Positions 31,672 through 40,867 of a DNA stretch of 64,000 nt are shown piece by piece. The DNA comes from Nocardioides flavus (ex Wang et al. 2016). Lineage in GTDB: Bacteria; Actinomycetota; Actinomycetes; Propionibacteriales; Nocardioidaceae. The notes beneath the pieces were generated by a model that worked only from the letters and a program-made list of their open reading frames with translations, had not been told where the DNA came from and searched no databases. A program made the translations under genes and the position numbers. Numbering within the stretch: position 1 is the first letter of the stretch; the number at the start of each line of letters is the position of its first letter. The stretch spans positions 44,316-108,315 of the forward strand of contig NZ_BNAD01000012.1 of assembly GCF_014653115.1 (NCBI RefSeq), read 5' to 3'.

Positions 31672-33006
31672 ATGAGCGATCGCTACCAGGACTTCGTGTC
31701 CACCTCCATCGGTCAGCTGCTGGTCAAGAACCTCGGACTGCCCAACCCGACCGCGCTCGAGCGCTGGTCCGGCGGCGACGTCCTGGTGGACGGGCTCGTC
31801 GTGATCGGCGGCGACGGCCGCCTCGGCGAGGCGCTGCCCACGACGCTCGACGGCCTCGGCATCGCCTCGACCCGCACGCTCGACGACGGCGCCCGCGCGA
31901 AGGCGCTCGTCTTCGACGCCACCGGCATCACCGACACCGCCGGGCTGGTGGCGCTCCACGAGTTCTTCACGCCCCTGATGCGCCGGCTCGAGACCTGCCC
32001 CCGGGTCGTGGTGCTCGGCACCCCGCCCGAGCAGCGCACCGGCTCCGAGCGCATCGCCCAGCGGGCCCTCGAGGGCTTCACCCGCAGCCTCGGCAAGGAG
32101 ATCGGTCGGGGCGGCACCGTCCAGCTCGTGTACGTCGCGCCCGCCGCCGACGGCGCGATCGCCTCCACGCTCGCGTTCCTGCTCTCCCCCAAGTCGGCGT
32201 ACGTCTCGGGGCAGGTCGTGCGGATCGGCGCCCACGGGGCGACGACCACCGACGAGGTGGCCGACTGGACCCGGCCGCTGGCCGGCAAGGTCGCCCTGGT
32301 CACCGGCGCGAGCCGCGGCATCGGCGAGGAGATCGCCCGCGTCCTGCACCGCGACGGCGCCACGGTCGTCGGCGTCGACGTGCCCCAGGCGGCGAGCGAG
32401 CTGCAAACCCTCATGGCCGAGCTCGACGGCGACCACCTCGTCCTCGACATCACCGCGAGCGACGCGCCGCAGCGCATCGCCCACCACCTGCGCCAGCACC
32501 ACGGCGGCGTCGACGTCGTCGTGCACAACGCCGGCATCACCCGCGACAAGAAGCTCGCCAACATGGCCGCGGACCGCTGGGAGAGTGTCATCGCCGTCAA
32601 CCTCACCGCCCCCGAGCTGATCACCCGCGAGCTCCTCGACGCCGGCGTCGTCAACGCGAGCGGCCGGATCGTCGGGGTCGCCTCGATCGCCGGGATCGCG
32701 GGCAACGTCGGGCAGACCAACTACGCCACCTCCAAGGCCGGTGTCATCGGCCTCGTGGAGAGCCTGCGCGAGGAGCTCGACGACGGCATCACGGTCAACG
32801 CCGTGGCCCCCGGCTTCATCATCACGCAGATGACCGCAGCCGTTCCGTTCGCCACCCGCGAGGTCGGCCAGCGCCTCAACGCGATGTCCCAGGGCGGCCT
32901 GCCCGTCGACGTCGCGGAGACGATCGCGTGGTTCGCCAGCGCCGGGTCGGGCGCCGTCAACGGCAACGTCGTACGCGTGTGCGGCCAGATGATGCTGGGC
33001 GCCTGA
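31672..33006 (+). CDS. fabG4: High-molecular-weight 3-oxoacyl-ACP/CoA reductase (FabG4-like)
   Basis: 444 residues: an N-terminal flavodoxin-like region without obvious cofactor site (1-200) and a C-terminal short-chain dehydrogenase. The SDR part has VTGASRGIGEEIAR near 205-218, HNAGITRDK, catalytic Ser in VASIAGIAG, and YATSK. Length and two-part layout match mycobacterial FabG4, an NADH-dependent ketoacyl-CoA reductase. Start ATG 31672 follows GGAAGG. Coupled to the next gene by TGATG. Confidence 0.9.
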   Translation: MSDRYQDFVSTSIGQLLVKNLGLPNPTALERWSGGDVLVDGLVVIGGDGRLGEALPTTLDGLGIASTRTLDDGARAKALVFDATGITDTAGLVALHEFFTPLMRRLETCPRVVVLGTPPEQRTGSERIAQRALEGFTRSLGKEIGRGGTVQLVYVAPAADGAIASTLAFLLSPKSAYVSGQVVRIGAHGATTTDEVADWTRPLAGKVALVTGASRGIGEEIARVLHRDGATVVGVDVPQAASELQTLMAELDGDHLVLDITASDAPQRIAHHLRQHHGGVDVVVHNAGITRDKKLANMAADRWESVIAVNLTAPELITRELLDAGVVNASGRIVGVASIAGIAGNVGQTNYATSKAGVIGLVESLREELDDGITVNAVAPGFIITQMTAAVPFATREVGQRLNAMSQGGLPVDVAETIAWFASAGSGAVNGNVVRVCGQMMLGA

Positions 33007-33881
33007 TGAGCGGGACCAGGATCCTCCAGGACGAGCCCGGACGGCTCGCCACCCTGGTCCGCGTGGCGCTGCCCGTCGTCCCGGGCGTCAACCGGCTGCC
33101 GGGCGTGCGCAAGGTCCGGCCCGGCGACTTCGACGGGCTGACCTACCGGCGCGAGCACGCCGTGGTCGAGCGCGAGCGCGTCCAGGCGTACGCCGGCGTG
33201 TGCGGGTTCCCGCGCCGTGACGTCGTGCCGCTGACCTACCCGCACATGCTCGCCTTCCCCCTGCACGTCGCGATCATGGGCGACCCTGGTTTCCCCTACC
33301 CCGCGATCGGGATGGTGCACGTCGCCAACACGATCACCGCCCACCGTCCGGTCGCGGTCGGCGAGGAGCTCGCCGTGGCGACCACGGTCGGTGCGCCACG
33401 GCCCCACGCCCGCGGGGTCCTGCTCGACTTCGTGACCACGGTCGGCGCGGACGGCGAGACCGCCTGGGAGTCGACCTCGACCTACCTGCGCCGCGGCCGC
33501 ACGATCGACGGTGAGGTCGCGCCCGGCCTGGTCGTGCCGGACCCGCCGACGGGGGGCGTCGAGTGGCGCCTACCGCCCGACCTGGGACGCACCTACGCAG
33601 CGGTCTCCGGCGACGCGAATCCGATCCACCTCTACGCGCTGACCGCGAAGGCGCTGGGCTTCCCCCGCCAGATCGCGCACGGCATGTGGACGCTGGCGCG
33701 CTCGGTCGCGGCGATCGAGAACCGGCTGCCCGATGCAGTGACGGTCGAGGCGGCGTTCAAGAAGCCGGTGCTGCTGCCGGGCACCGTCGCCTTCGCCGCG
33801 AGGGAGGACGACACGGGCTGGACGTTCGCGCTCACCGACCCGGTGGACGGGTCCCCCCACCTGGTGGGACGTACGTCCTAG
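33006..33881 (+). CDS. MaoC-like 3-hydroxyacyl dehydratase (HtdX-like)
   Basis: 291 residues, double hot-dog fold. The C-terminal half has the hydratase 2 motif YAAVSGDANPIHLYALTAKALGF with catalytic Asp/His near 200-206, then IAHGMWTLARS. Works with the reductase before it and thiolase opposite in fatty acyl chain elongation or breakdown. The stop TAG overlaps the convergent tesB stop inside one CTAG. Confidence 0.88.
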   Translation: MSGTRILQDEPGRLATLVRVALPVVPGVNRLPGVRKVRPGDFDGLTYRREHAVVERERVQAYAGVCGFPRRDVVPLTYPHMLAFPLHVAIMGDPGFPYPAIGMVHVANTITAHRPVAVGEELAVATTVGAPRPHARGVLLDFVTTVGADGETAWESTSTYLRRGRTIDGEVAPGLVVPDPPTGGVEWRLPPDLGRTYAAVSGDANPIHLYALTAKALGFPRQIAHGMWTLARSVAAIENRLPDAVTVEAAFKKPVLLPGTVAFAAREDDTGWTFALTDPVDGSPHLVGRTS

Positions 33882-34744
33882 CGACGCTCGTCGCGCAGCC
33901 GGATCAGACCTTCCTGGGCGACCGTGGCGACGAGCTCGCCGGACAGGGAGAACACCCGGGCGAGGGCGAGGCCACGGGCACCTCCGGCGAAGGGCGAGAA
34001 CTGGTCGTAGAGCCACCACTCGTCGGCCCGGAAGGGTCGGTGGAACCAGATGGTGTGGTCGAGCGACGCCGGCTGGAGCCGCGGGGAGGCGATGTGGATG
34101 CCGTGCGGCACCAGCGCCGCGCCGAGCAGCGTGAGATCGCTGGCGTAGGTGAAGGCCGCCTGCTGGACGGTCGCGTCGTCGGCGAGCGTGCCGTCGACCT
34201 TGATCCACAGCCGCGCCCGGGCAGCGTGCTCGGGGTCCTCGGGAAGCCCCTGGCCGGTGATGCCCACGTGACGGATGTCGAGCGCGGCCCACTCGCGCTC
34301 CCAGTGCTCAGCGGCCTCCGGCCCGCGCTCACGCGCGAGGTCGACGAGCGGCATCCCCTGCTCAGGGGCCGGCACGTCAGGCATCCGGTCCTGGTGCTCC
34401 AGCCCGGCCTCGGGGACCTGGAAGTTGGCGGTCATGTAGTAGATCGGGCGCCCGTGCTGGCGGGCGGAGACCCTGCGGGTGACGAACGAACGGCCGTCGC
34501 GGATCCGCTCGACGTCGTAGACGATCGGCACGGCCGTGTCGCCCGGGCGCAGGAAGTAGGAGTGCAGCGAGTGCAGCACGAAGTCGCGGTCCACGCTGCG
34601 GGTCGCCGCGACGACGGCCTGCGCGGCCACCTGGCCGCCGAAGACACGCTGGCGCTCGGTGCGCGCCTGCGCGCCGCGGAACAGGTCGACCTCGAGGCGC
34701 TCAAGGTCGAGCAGGGTCGCGAGCTCGGCCGCGGAGCCGGCCAT
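33878..34744 (-). CDS. tesB: Acyl-CoA thioesterase II
   Basis: 288 residues, double hot-dog thioesterase that hydrolyses acyl-CoAs. N-terminal VFGGQVAAQAVVAATRSV and HSLHSYFLRPGD, and C-terminal LQPASLDHTIWFHRPFRADEWWLYDQFSPFA (written in two parts: residues near 215 and 230) are family features; the catalytic Asp, Thr/Ser and Gln positions are retained. ATG overlaps the upstream PAC2 stop (TGATG). Convergent with the dehydratase gene with no room for a terminator. Confidence 0.93.
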   Translation of the reverse strand: MAGSAAELATLLDLERLEVDLFRGAQARTERQRVFGGQVAAQAVVAATRSVDRDFVLHSLHSYFLRPGDTAVPIVYDVERIRDGRSFVTRRVSARQHGRPIYYMTANFQVPEAGLEHQDRMPDVPAPEQGMPLVDLARERGPEAAEHWEREWAALDIRHVGITGQGLPEDPEHAARARLWIKVDGTLADDATVQQAAFTYASDLTLLGAALVPHGIHIASPRLQPASLDHTIWFHRPFRADEWWLYDQFSPFAGGARGLALARVFSLSGELVATVAQEGLIRLRDERR

Positions 34745-35691
34745 CAGCGGCCGTCCCAGCCGGAGGTGTCGTCGTCGCTGTCCTTGGGACGGTCGTCCAG
34801 ATCGGCCAGGAACGCCTCGAAGGCGCTGCCGATCTCCTCCCCCGTGGGCAGCGGCTCGTCCCCGGCGAGGAGCGAGGACCCGTTGGCCTCGGCCTCGCGG
34901 AACGCGTCGTACTGCTGCTCCAGCCCGCGCACGACGTCGCCGACCTCGTCGTGGGTCGAGAGGTAGCGGTCGACCTCGGCCTCGGTGATCTCGGCCGCCT
35001 CGCGCAGCTCGCCGAGGTCGATGGTGAGGTGGCCGCCGATCTCGAGGTGCTCCAGCAGCACGAGTGCCGCCTGCGGGTACTCCATCTGGGCGAGGTAGTG
35101 GGGGATGTGCGCCACGAAGCCGAGGGCGTCGAGGCCCCACTCCCCCAGCCGCACCTCGAGCAGCGCCTGGGCGCTCGCCGGCACCCGCAGCTCGCCCTGC
35201 CACGGGCTCTCGCCGGGCACGAGCTCGGGGCGGTTGGCGTGCGGGGTGATCGCGATGGGTCGCGTGTGCGGGACCGCCATCGGCACCGCGCCGAGGCTCA
35301 CCGTCCGGGACACGCCGAAGTGCTCGACGACCTCGCGCACGGCTCGGGCGAAGCCCTCCCACCGGGTGTCGGGCTCGGGGCCGGCGAGCAGCAGGAAGGG
35401 GGTGCCGCCGGTGTCGCGCAGCGCCCGGACGACCAGCCTGGGCGCCTCGTAGTCGGCGTAGCGGTCGCGGATGAACGTGATGGGCGGACGCCGGGCGCGG
35501 TAGTCATGCAGCGCGTCGACGTCGAAGGTCGCCACGACCTTGCCCTCGGACAGGTCGGCGAGGTGCGCGGCCGCGAGCTCGGCGGCCTTTCCGGCGTCGA
35601 GGAACCCGGTGAGCACGACCACCAGCGTGAGGTCACCGGCGTCGGCCAGCACCTCCGCGTCGTCGACGATGTGCACGAGTCGGTCCGCCAT
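34744..35691 (-). CDS. PAC2 family protein
   Basis: 315 residues of the PAC2 (proteasome assembly chaperone 2-like) family, abundant in actinobacteria, whose bacterial role is poorly defined. Recognisable parts are VVVLTGFLDAGKAAELAAAHL near 23-43, FDVDALHDYRARRPP, LLLAGPEPDTRWEGF and AHIPHYLAQMEYPQAAL. An acidic C-terminal tail (DDRPKDSDDDTSG) is present. A TACGCT hexamer 6 bases before ATG suggests leaderless transcription; co-transcribed with tesB. Confidence 0.88.
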   Translation of the reverse strand: MADRLVHIVDDAEVLADAGDLTLVVVLTGFLDAGKAAELAAAHLADLSEGKVVATFDVDALHDYRARRPPITFIRDRYADYEAPRLVVRALRDTGGTPFLLLAGPEPDTRWEGFARAVREVVEHFGVSRTVSLGAVPMAVPHTRPIAITPHANRPELVPGESPWQGELRVPASAQALLEVRLGEWGLDALGFVAHIPHYLAQMEYPQAALVLLEHLEIGGHLTIDLGELREAAEITEAEVDRYLSTHDEVGDVVRGLEQQYDAFREAEANGSSLLAGDEPLPTGEEIGSAFEAFLADLDDRPKDSDDDTSGWDGR

Positions 35692-35697
35692 GTGCCC

Positions 35698-35703
35698 AGC
35701 GTA
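35698..35703 (-). promoter_or_regulatory. -10 hexamer of leaderless PAC2-tesB promoter
   Basis: TACGCT on the minus strand, 6 bases before ATG 35691. Confidence 0.5.
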
Positions 35704-35754
35704 GGGCGTGCCCACGGGTGACCCGACACACACCCGCCCCTGTGGGCAGGCATT

Positions 35755-35770
35755 GTTACTGGAGGGTAAC
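35755..35770. promoter_or_regulatory. Palindromic operator candidate before fadA-fadB
   Basis: GTTAC-TGGAGG-GTAAC, a 16-bp inverted repeat 51 bases before the fadA start and 64 bases from the divergent PAC2 start. TetR-type regulators of fatty-acid catabolism bind inverted repeats of this kind. It is one of the few AT-containing palindromes in the window. Confidence 0.5.
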
Positions 35771-35821
35771 GTGACCTCACCCTGTCCCCCTCGTTCCACC
35801 CGAGACCATTGGGAGTAGCCA

Positions 35822-37039
35822 GTGCCCCGTCCCCAGCGTGAGGTCGTCTTCGTCGACGGCGTGCGCACCCCGTTCGGCAAGGCCAAGGGCCAGTACGCCG
35901 AGACGCGCGCCGACGACCTCGTCATCAAGAGCATCCGCGAGCTGATGCGCCGCAACCCGTCCCTCCCGCCGGAGCGGGTCGACGAGGTCGCCATCGCCGC
36001 CACCACCCAGATCGGCGACCAGGGCCTCACCATCGGCCGCACCGCCGCGCTCCTCGCCGGCCTGCCGCAGAGCGTGCCCGGCTACTCCATCGACCGCATG
36101 TGCGCGGGCGCCATGACCGCGGTGACCAACACCGCGTCGGGCATCGCGTTCGGCGCCTACGACGTGGCCATCGCCGGCGGCGTCGAGCACATGGGCCGCC
36201 ACCCGATGGGCGAGGGCGTGGACCCCAACCCGCGCATCCTCTCCGAGCGCATCGTCAACCCCGACGCGCTCGTGATGGGCAAGACCGCAGAGAACCTGCA
36301 CGACCGCTACCCCACGATCACCAAGCAGCGCGTCGACGCCTACGCCGTGCGCAGCCAGCAGAAGACCAAGGCGGCCTACGACGCCGGCAAGATCCAGCCC
36401 GACCTCGTGCCGGTGGCGACCCGTTCGGCCGACGCAGGCTGGGGCCTGGCCACGACCGACGAGCCGATGCGCCCCGAGACCACCCTCGAGTCGCTCGCCG
36501 CCCTCAAGACACCGTTCCGCTCCCACGGCAACGTGACCGCAGGCAACGCCGCCGGCATCAACGACGGCGCCACGGCTGCGCTGCTCGCCGACGAGGAGAC
36601 CGCGCGCGAGCTCGGCCTCCCGGTCAAGATGCGCCTGGTGTCCTACGCCTTCGTCGGCGTCGAGCCGGAGGTGATGGGCGCAGGCCCCATCCCCGCCACG
36701 GAGAAGGCGCTGAGGCTGGCCGGGCTGACCATCGACGACATCGAGGCCTTCGAGGTCAACGAGGCCTTCGCCGTGCAGGTGCTCGCCTTCCTCGAGCACT
36801 ACGGCATCGCCGACGACGACGCCCGGGTCAACCCCTACGGCGGCGCGATCGCGATGGGCCACCCGCTGGCCTCGTCCGGCGTACGCCTGATGAACCAGCT
36901 CGCGGCCGCCTTCGAGGAGCGTCCCGAGGTCCGCTACGGACTCACCACCATGTGCATCGGCATCGGCATGGGCGGCACGGTCATCTGGGAGAACCCGCAC
37001 TGGACCGGCGCCGGCGACAACGAGGGAGACGACAAGTGA
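35822..37039 (+). CDS. fadA: Acetyl-CoA acyltransferase (beta-oxidation thiolase)
   Basis: 405 residues. Thiolase motifs: Cys in IDRMCAGAMTAV near 92, NEAFAVQVLAF, NPYGGAIAMGHPLASSG with the His, and CIGIGMGG with the second Cys. The start is GTG 35822, 4 bases after GGGAGTA. Final step of beta-oxidation, releasing acetyl-CoA. Coupled to fadB by a GTGA overlap, the usual order in actinobacteria. Confidence 0.95.
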   Translation: MPRPQREVVFVDGVRTPFGKAKGQYAETRADDLVIKSIRELMRRNPSLPPERVDEVAIAATTQIGDQGLTIGRTAALLAGLPQSVPGYSIDRMCAGAMTAVTNTASGIAFGAYDVAIAGGVEHMGRHPMGEGVDPNPRILSERIVNPDALVMGKTAENLHDRYPTITKQRVDAYAVRSQQKTKAAYDAGKIQPDLVPVATRSADAGWGLATTDEPMRPETTLESLAALKTPFRSHGNVTAGNAAGINDGATAALLADEETARELGLPVKMRLVSYAFVGVEPEVMGAGPIPATEKALRLAGLTIDDIEAFEVNEAFAVQVLAFLEHYGIADDDARVNPYGGAIAMGHPLASSGVRLMNQLAAAFEERPEVRYGLTTMCIGIGMGGTVIWENPHWTGAGDNEGDDK

Positions 37040-39114
37040 GCACCACCAGCATCTTCGAGCGCGCGCGGGCGATCGTCTCCGACGCCGAGCGCGTCACGCA
37101 GGCCCACCTCCGCACGGTCACGCTCCCGGGCGCGACCATCGGCCTGATCACCCTCGACAACGGCGAGGACCACACCAAGCCCAACACCTTCGGCCCGGCG
37201 TCGCTCCTCGCGCTCGACGAGGCGATCGACGCGGCGCTGGCCGACGACTCGATCGACGCCCTCGCGGTGACGGGCAAGCCGTTCATCCTGGCCGCGGGTG
37301 CCGACCTCACCTCCATCCAGGGCGGCGGCCCCGACGCCGTGCGGATCGTGGCCGAGCTCGGCCATGCCGTCTTCCGCAAGCTGGGCGAGGGTGGCAAGCC
37401 GTCGTTCGGCTTCATCAACGGCCTCGCCCTCGGCGGCGGTCTCGAGGTGGCGCTGCACTGCACCTACCGCACCGTCATGGACTCCGCACCCGCGCTGGGC
37501 CTGCCCGAGGTCATGCTCGGCCTGGTCCCCGGCTGGGGCGGAGCGTGGCTCGTGCCCAACCTCGTCGGGGCCGACAAGGCGGTGACGCTGATCGTCGAGA
37601 ACCCGCTCAACCAGGGCAAGACCCTGGGCGGGCAGGCGGCGTACGACTTCGGGCTGGCCGACGCGGTCTTCAACGGCGCCGACTTCCTCGAGCAGTCGCT
37701 GCTGTGGGCAGCCTCGGTCCTGCGCGGCGAGACCGTCGTCGAGCGCCCGGAGGTGGACCGCGGCGAGGCCTGGGACGCCGCCGTCAAGCGGGCCGAGGGC
37801 ATCGTCGCCGCCAAGACCGGCGGCGCCTCCCCGGCCGCGGCCAAGGCCGTCGAGCTGATCGCCGCCGCGCGGGACAGCGACCGCGACGCAGGCTTCGCCG
37901 CCGAGGACGACGCCCTCGAGGCGATGTCGCAGACCGCCGAGCTCCTCGCCTCGCTCTACTCCTTCGACCTGGTGCAGAAGCGCGCCAAGCGACCCGCCGG
38001 CGCGCCCGACAAGTCGCTGGCCCGCCCGGTGACCAAGGTCGGCATCGTCGGCGCCGGCCTGATGGCCAGCCAGCTCGCGCTGCTCTTCGTACGCCGGCTC
38101 GAGGTGCCGGTCGTGCTGACCGACCTCGACCAGGAGCGCGCAGACAAGGGCGTGGCCTACGTCCACGCCGAGATCGACAAGCTGCTCGCCAAGGGCCGGA
38201 TCAACCAGGACAAGGCCAACCGCCACAAAGCGCTGGTCTCCGGCGAGACCGACAAGCAGGTCGCCTTCGGCGACGCCGACTTCGTCATCGAGGCCGTCTT
38301 CGAGGAGATGTCGGTCAAGAAGACCGTCTTCGCCGACGTGGAGAAGGTCGTCAGCGCCGAGTGCGTGCTGGCCACCAACACCTCGTCGCTGTCGATCACC
38401 GAGATGGCCGCCGACCTCGAGCACCCCGAGCGGGTCGTCGGCTTCCACTTCTTCAACCCGGTCGCGGTGATGCCGCTGCTGGAGATCGTGAAGGGCGACG
38501 CCACCGACGACGCCACGCTCGCGACGGCCTTCGCCACCGGAAAGGCGCTGAAGAAGACCTCGATCCTGGTCAAGGACAGCCCGTCGTTCATCGTCAACCG
38601 CCTGCTCGGGCGCTTCATGAGCGAGGTCGGGCGCATCGTCGACGAGGGCACGCCCGTCTCGGTCGCCGACAACGCCTTCGCCGGCATCGCGCCGATGCCG
38701 CCGTTCGTGCTGCTGTCCCTGGTCGGCCCGGCTATCGCGCTGCACAACAACGAGACGCTCCAGCGCGCCTTCCCGGAGCGGTTCTACGTCTCCCCCGCCC
38801 TCGAGCGGATCGTGGCGGCGCGCAAGCCGGCCTACTACGGTCCCGACGGCAACCTCGACCCCGAGGTCGAGGCGATGCTCGAGAAGCCCGCCTCGCCGGT
38901 CGTCCTGACCGCCGAGGAGGTGCGGGAGAAGACCCTCGCCGGCCTGGCCGAGGAGGCCCGTCTGATGCTCGACGAGGGCGTCGTCGCCGCGCCGCAGGAC
39001 ATCGACCTGGCCATGATCACCGGTGCCGGGTTCTCGTTCTGGAACGGCGGGCTGACCTTCATGCTCGACGTGAAGGGCATCTCGGAGAAGGCGACGGGCA
39101 AGCGGTTCCACTGA
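37036..39114 (+). CDS. fadB: Multifunctional enoyl-CoA hydratase / 3-hydroxyacyl-CoA dehydrogenase
   Basis: 692 residues. Crotonase domain (about 1-190): oxyanion-hole segment ILAAGADLTSI, catalytic Glu in GGGLEVALH and in GLPEVMLGLVPGWGGA. NAD-binding 3-hydroxyacyl-CoA dehydrogenase (335-515): VGIVGAGLMASQLALL, TNTSSLSITEM, catalytic His in VGFHFFNPVAVMPL, KDSPSFIVNRLL; C-terminal domain follows to 690. The usual GxMG after the dinucleotide site is GLMAS, common in actinobacterial FadB. Works with fadA as the trifunctional-type complex. Confidence 0.95.
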   Translation: MSTTSIFERARAIVSDAERVTQAHLRTVTLPGATIGLITLDNGEDHTKPNTFGPASLLALDEAIDAALADDSIDALAVTGKPFILAAGADLTSIQGGGPDAVRIVAELGHAVFRKLGEGGKPSFGFINGLALGGGLEVALHCTYRTVMDSAPALGLPEVMLGLVPGWGGAWLVPNLVGADKAVTLIVENPLNQGKTLGGQAAYDFGLADAVFNGADFLEQSLLWAASVLRGETVVERPEVDRGEAWDAAVKRAEGIVAAKTGGASPAAAKAVELIAAARDSDRDAGFAAEDDALEAMSQTAELLASLYSFDLVQKRAKRPAGAPDKSLARPVTKVGIVGAGLMASQLALLFVRRLEVPVVLTDLDQERADKGVAYVHAEIDKLLAKGRINQDKANRHKALVSGETDKQVAFGDADFVIEAVFEEMSVKKTVFADVEKVVSAECVLATNTSSLSITEMAADLEHPERVVGFHFFNPVAVMPLLEIVKGDATDDATLATAFATGKALKKTSILVKDSPSFIVNRLLGRFMSEVGRIVDEGTPVSVADNAFAGIAPMPPFVLLSLVGPAIALHNNETLQRAFPERFYVSPALERIVAARKPAYYGPDGNLDPEVEAMLEKPASPVVLTAEEVREKTLAGLAEEARLMLDEGVVAAPQDIDLAMITGAGFSFWNGGLTFMLDVKGISEKATGKRFH

Positions 39115-39125
39115 TCCACCGCTGA

Positions 39126-39175
39126 GCGGTGAGTGAGGCATCTTCCGAGCGCGCGAATGATGTCTTACTCACCGC
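39126..39175. repeat. Inverted repeat, copy 1, after fadB
   Basis: 17-base arms 39126-39142 and 39159-39175; the outer 9 bp (GCGGTGAGT / ACTCACCGC) are exact and the inner part pairs with two G-U pairs. Likely terminator after fadB. A second copy with the same outer arm follows. Confidence 0.65.
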
Positions 39176-39197
39176 TTGGCCACGTACGCCCCGCCAG

Positions 39198-39247
39198 GCG
39201 GTGAGTGACGCAGGTTCTCGGCCTGCAGAACGTGTCTCACTCACCGC
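39198..39247. repeat. Inverted repeat, copy 2, after fadB
   Basis: GCGGTGAGTGA (39198-39208) and TCACTCACCGC (39237-39247) are exact reverse complements, with a weaker inner stem (GTTCT/AGAAC). The arms share GCGGTGAGTGA with copy 1, 72 bases upstream, so this is a duplicated hairpin unit. Confidence 0.65.
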
Positions 39248-39319
39248 TGGGCGGGGCGTTCGTCGTGTCGGGCCTCTGCCATGCTGGGCGTCGTCCGTCG
39301 TCGTCCGTCAGGAGGCACC

Positions 39320-40867
39320 GTGAGCCAGGAACTCGACCACGCCGAGCAGCAGCGCGGCGGCTTCAGCTCGCGCAAGGTGTTCATCCTCGCCGCCATCGGC
39401 TCCGCCGTCGGCCTGGGCAACATCTGGCGCTTCCCCTACGTCGCCTACGAGAACGGCGGCGGGGCGTTCATCCTCCCCTACCTGATCGCCCTCCTCACGG
39501 CCGGACTGCCGTTCCTGCTGCTCGACTACGGCCTCGGGCACCGCTACCGCGGGTCGGCGCCGCTGTCCTTCCGGCGGGCGCACCGCGCGGCCGAGGGACT
39601 GGGCTGGTGGCAGGTGGGCATCTGCTTCGTCATCGCGGTCTACTACGCCGCCGTCATCGCGTGGGCCGCGCGCTACGCCATGTTCTCGTTCGACAAGGCG
39701 TGGGGCGACGATCCCGAGGGCTTCCTCTTCGGCTCCTACCTGCAGGCCGGTGACCCCGGCGTCGGCCTCGACTTCGTCAGCGGCGTCACCGTCCCGCTGG
39801 TGCTGGTCTGGGTGGCCGTGCTGGCCATGATGGTCCTGGGCGTGCAGAAGGGCATCGGGATCGCGTCGACGATCTTCATCCCGATCCTCTTCGTCGCGTT
39901 CATCACGCTGGTGGTGGTCGCGCTGACGCTCGACGGCGCCGCGACCGGACTCGACGCACTGTTCTCCCCCGACTGGAGCGCCCTGACCGAGACCAGCGTG
40001 TGGATCGCCGCCTACGGGCAGATCTTCTTCTCGCTGTCGGTCGGCTTCGGCATCATGATCACCTACGCCTCCTACGTCGGCCGTCGCAGCGACATGACGG
40101 GCTCCGGGCTCGTGGTGGGCTTCGCCAACTCGGGCTTCGAGCTGCTGGCCGGCATCGGCGTCTTCGCCGCGCTCGGCTTCATGGCGACCGCCGCGGGCGT
40201 GGGGGTGGACGAGGTGGCCACCGACGGCCTCGGCCTCGCCTTCATCGCCTTCCCCGCGATCATCAACGAGGCCCCGGCCGGGGCCCTCATCGGCATCCTG
40301 TTCTTCGGCTCCCTGGTCGTCGCTGGCGTCACGTCGCTGGTGAGCGTCATCGAGGTCGTCATCTCCGCGGTCCGCGACAAGTTCGAGCTGACCCGCGTCG
40401 CGGCGTCCCTCGCGGTCGGCGTCCCGGCGGCGCTGCTCAGCATCGTGCTGCTCGGCACCACGACGGGCGTCTACGTCCTCGACATCGTCGACCACTTCAT
40501 CAACCGCTTCGGGATCCTCCTGGTCGCCGTGGCGAGCATGCTCGCGCTGGCGTGGGTGTTCCGGCGCACGGGCCTGCTGCGTGACCACCTCAACCGCAAC
40601 GGCTCGGTGCAGCTCGGCCGTACGTGGGAGGTCCTCATCAGCGTGGTGGCTCCCGCGGCCCTGGTCTTCATCCTCGTCAACGAGCTCGTCGACAACCTGC
40701 AGGTCCCCTACGAGGGCTACCCGACGTGGATGCTCAACACCCTCGGCTGGGGCCTCGCCGGCGCCGTCCTGGTGCTCGGCTTCGTCGCGGCGCGCCTGCC
40801 GTGGCGCGAGACCACCCCGCTCGAGGACCCCGAGACCATCGTCACGCAGGACGAGAGGAGCTCCTGA
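39320..40867 (+). CDS. metP: Sodium-dependent NSS family transporter (MetP-like)
   Basis: 515-residue integral membrane protein of the neurotransmitter:sodium symporter family, about 11-12 TM helices. TM1 carries the Na+/substrate motif GSAVGLGNIWRFPY (27-40); TM6 region is FSLSVGFGIMITYASY. GTG 39320 has AGGAGG 5 bases upstream. The next gene encodes the small MetS partner, so the pair resembles MetPS of Corynebacterium glutamicum, a methionine/alanine importer. The substrate is inferred from that pairing. Confidence 0.87.
   Translation: MSQELDHAEQQRGGFSSRKVFILAAIGSAVGLGNIWRFPYVAYENGGGAFILPYLIALLTAGLPFLLLDYGLGHRYRGSAPLSFRRAHRAAEGLGWWQVGICFVIAVYYAAVIAWAARYAMFSFDKAWGDDPEGFLFGSYLQAGDPGVGLDFVSGVTVPLVLVWVAVLAMMVLGVQKGIGIASTIFIPILFVAFITLVVVALTLDGAATGLDALFSPDWSALTETSVWIAAYGQIFFSLSVGFGIMITYASYVGRRSDMTGSGLVVGFANSGFELLAGIGVFAALGFMATAAGVGVDEVATDGLGLAFIAFPAIINEAPAGALIGILFFGSLVVAGVTSLVSVIEVVISAVRDKFELTRVAASLAVGVPAALLSIVLLGTTTGVYVLDIVDHFINRFGILLVAVASMLALAWVFRRTGLLRDHLNRNGSVQLGRTWEVLISVVAPAALVFILVNELVDNLQVPYEGYPTWMLNTLGWGLAGAVLVLGFVAARLPWRETTPLEDPETIVTQDERSS

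Noticed and set aside
37036..39114. FadB dehydrogenase site GLMAS instead of GxMG as a defect
   Set aside because: This variant is common in actinobacterial FadB and the other catalytic residues are intact.
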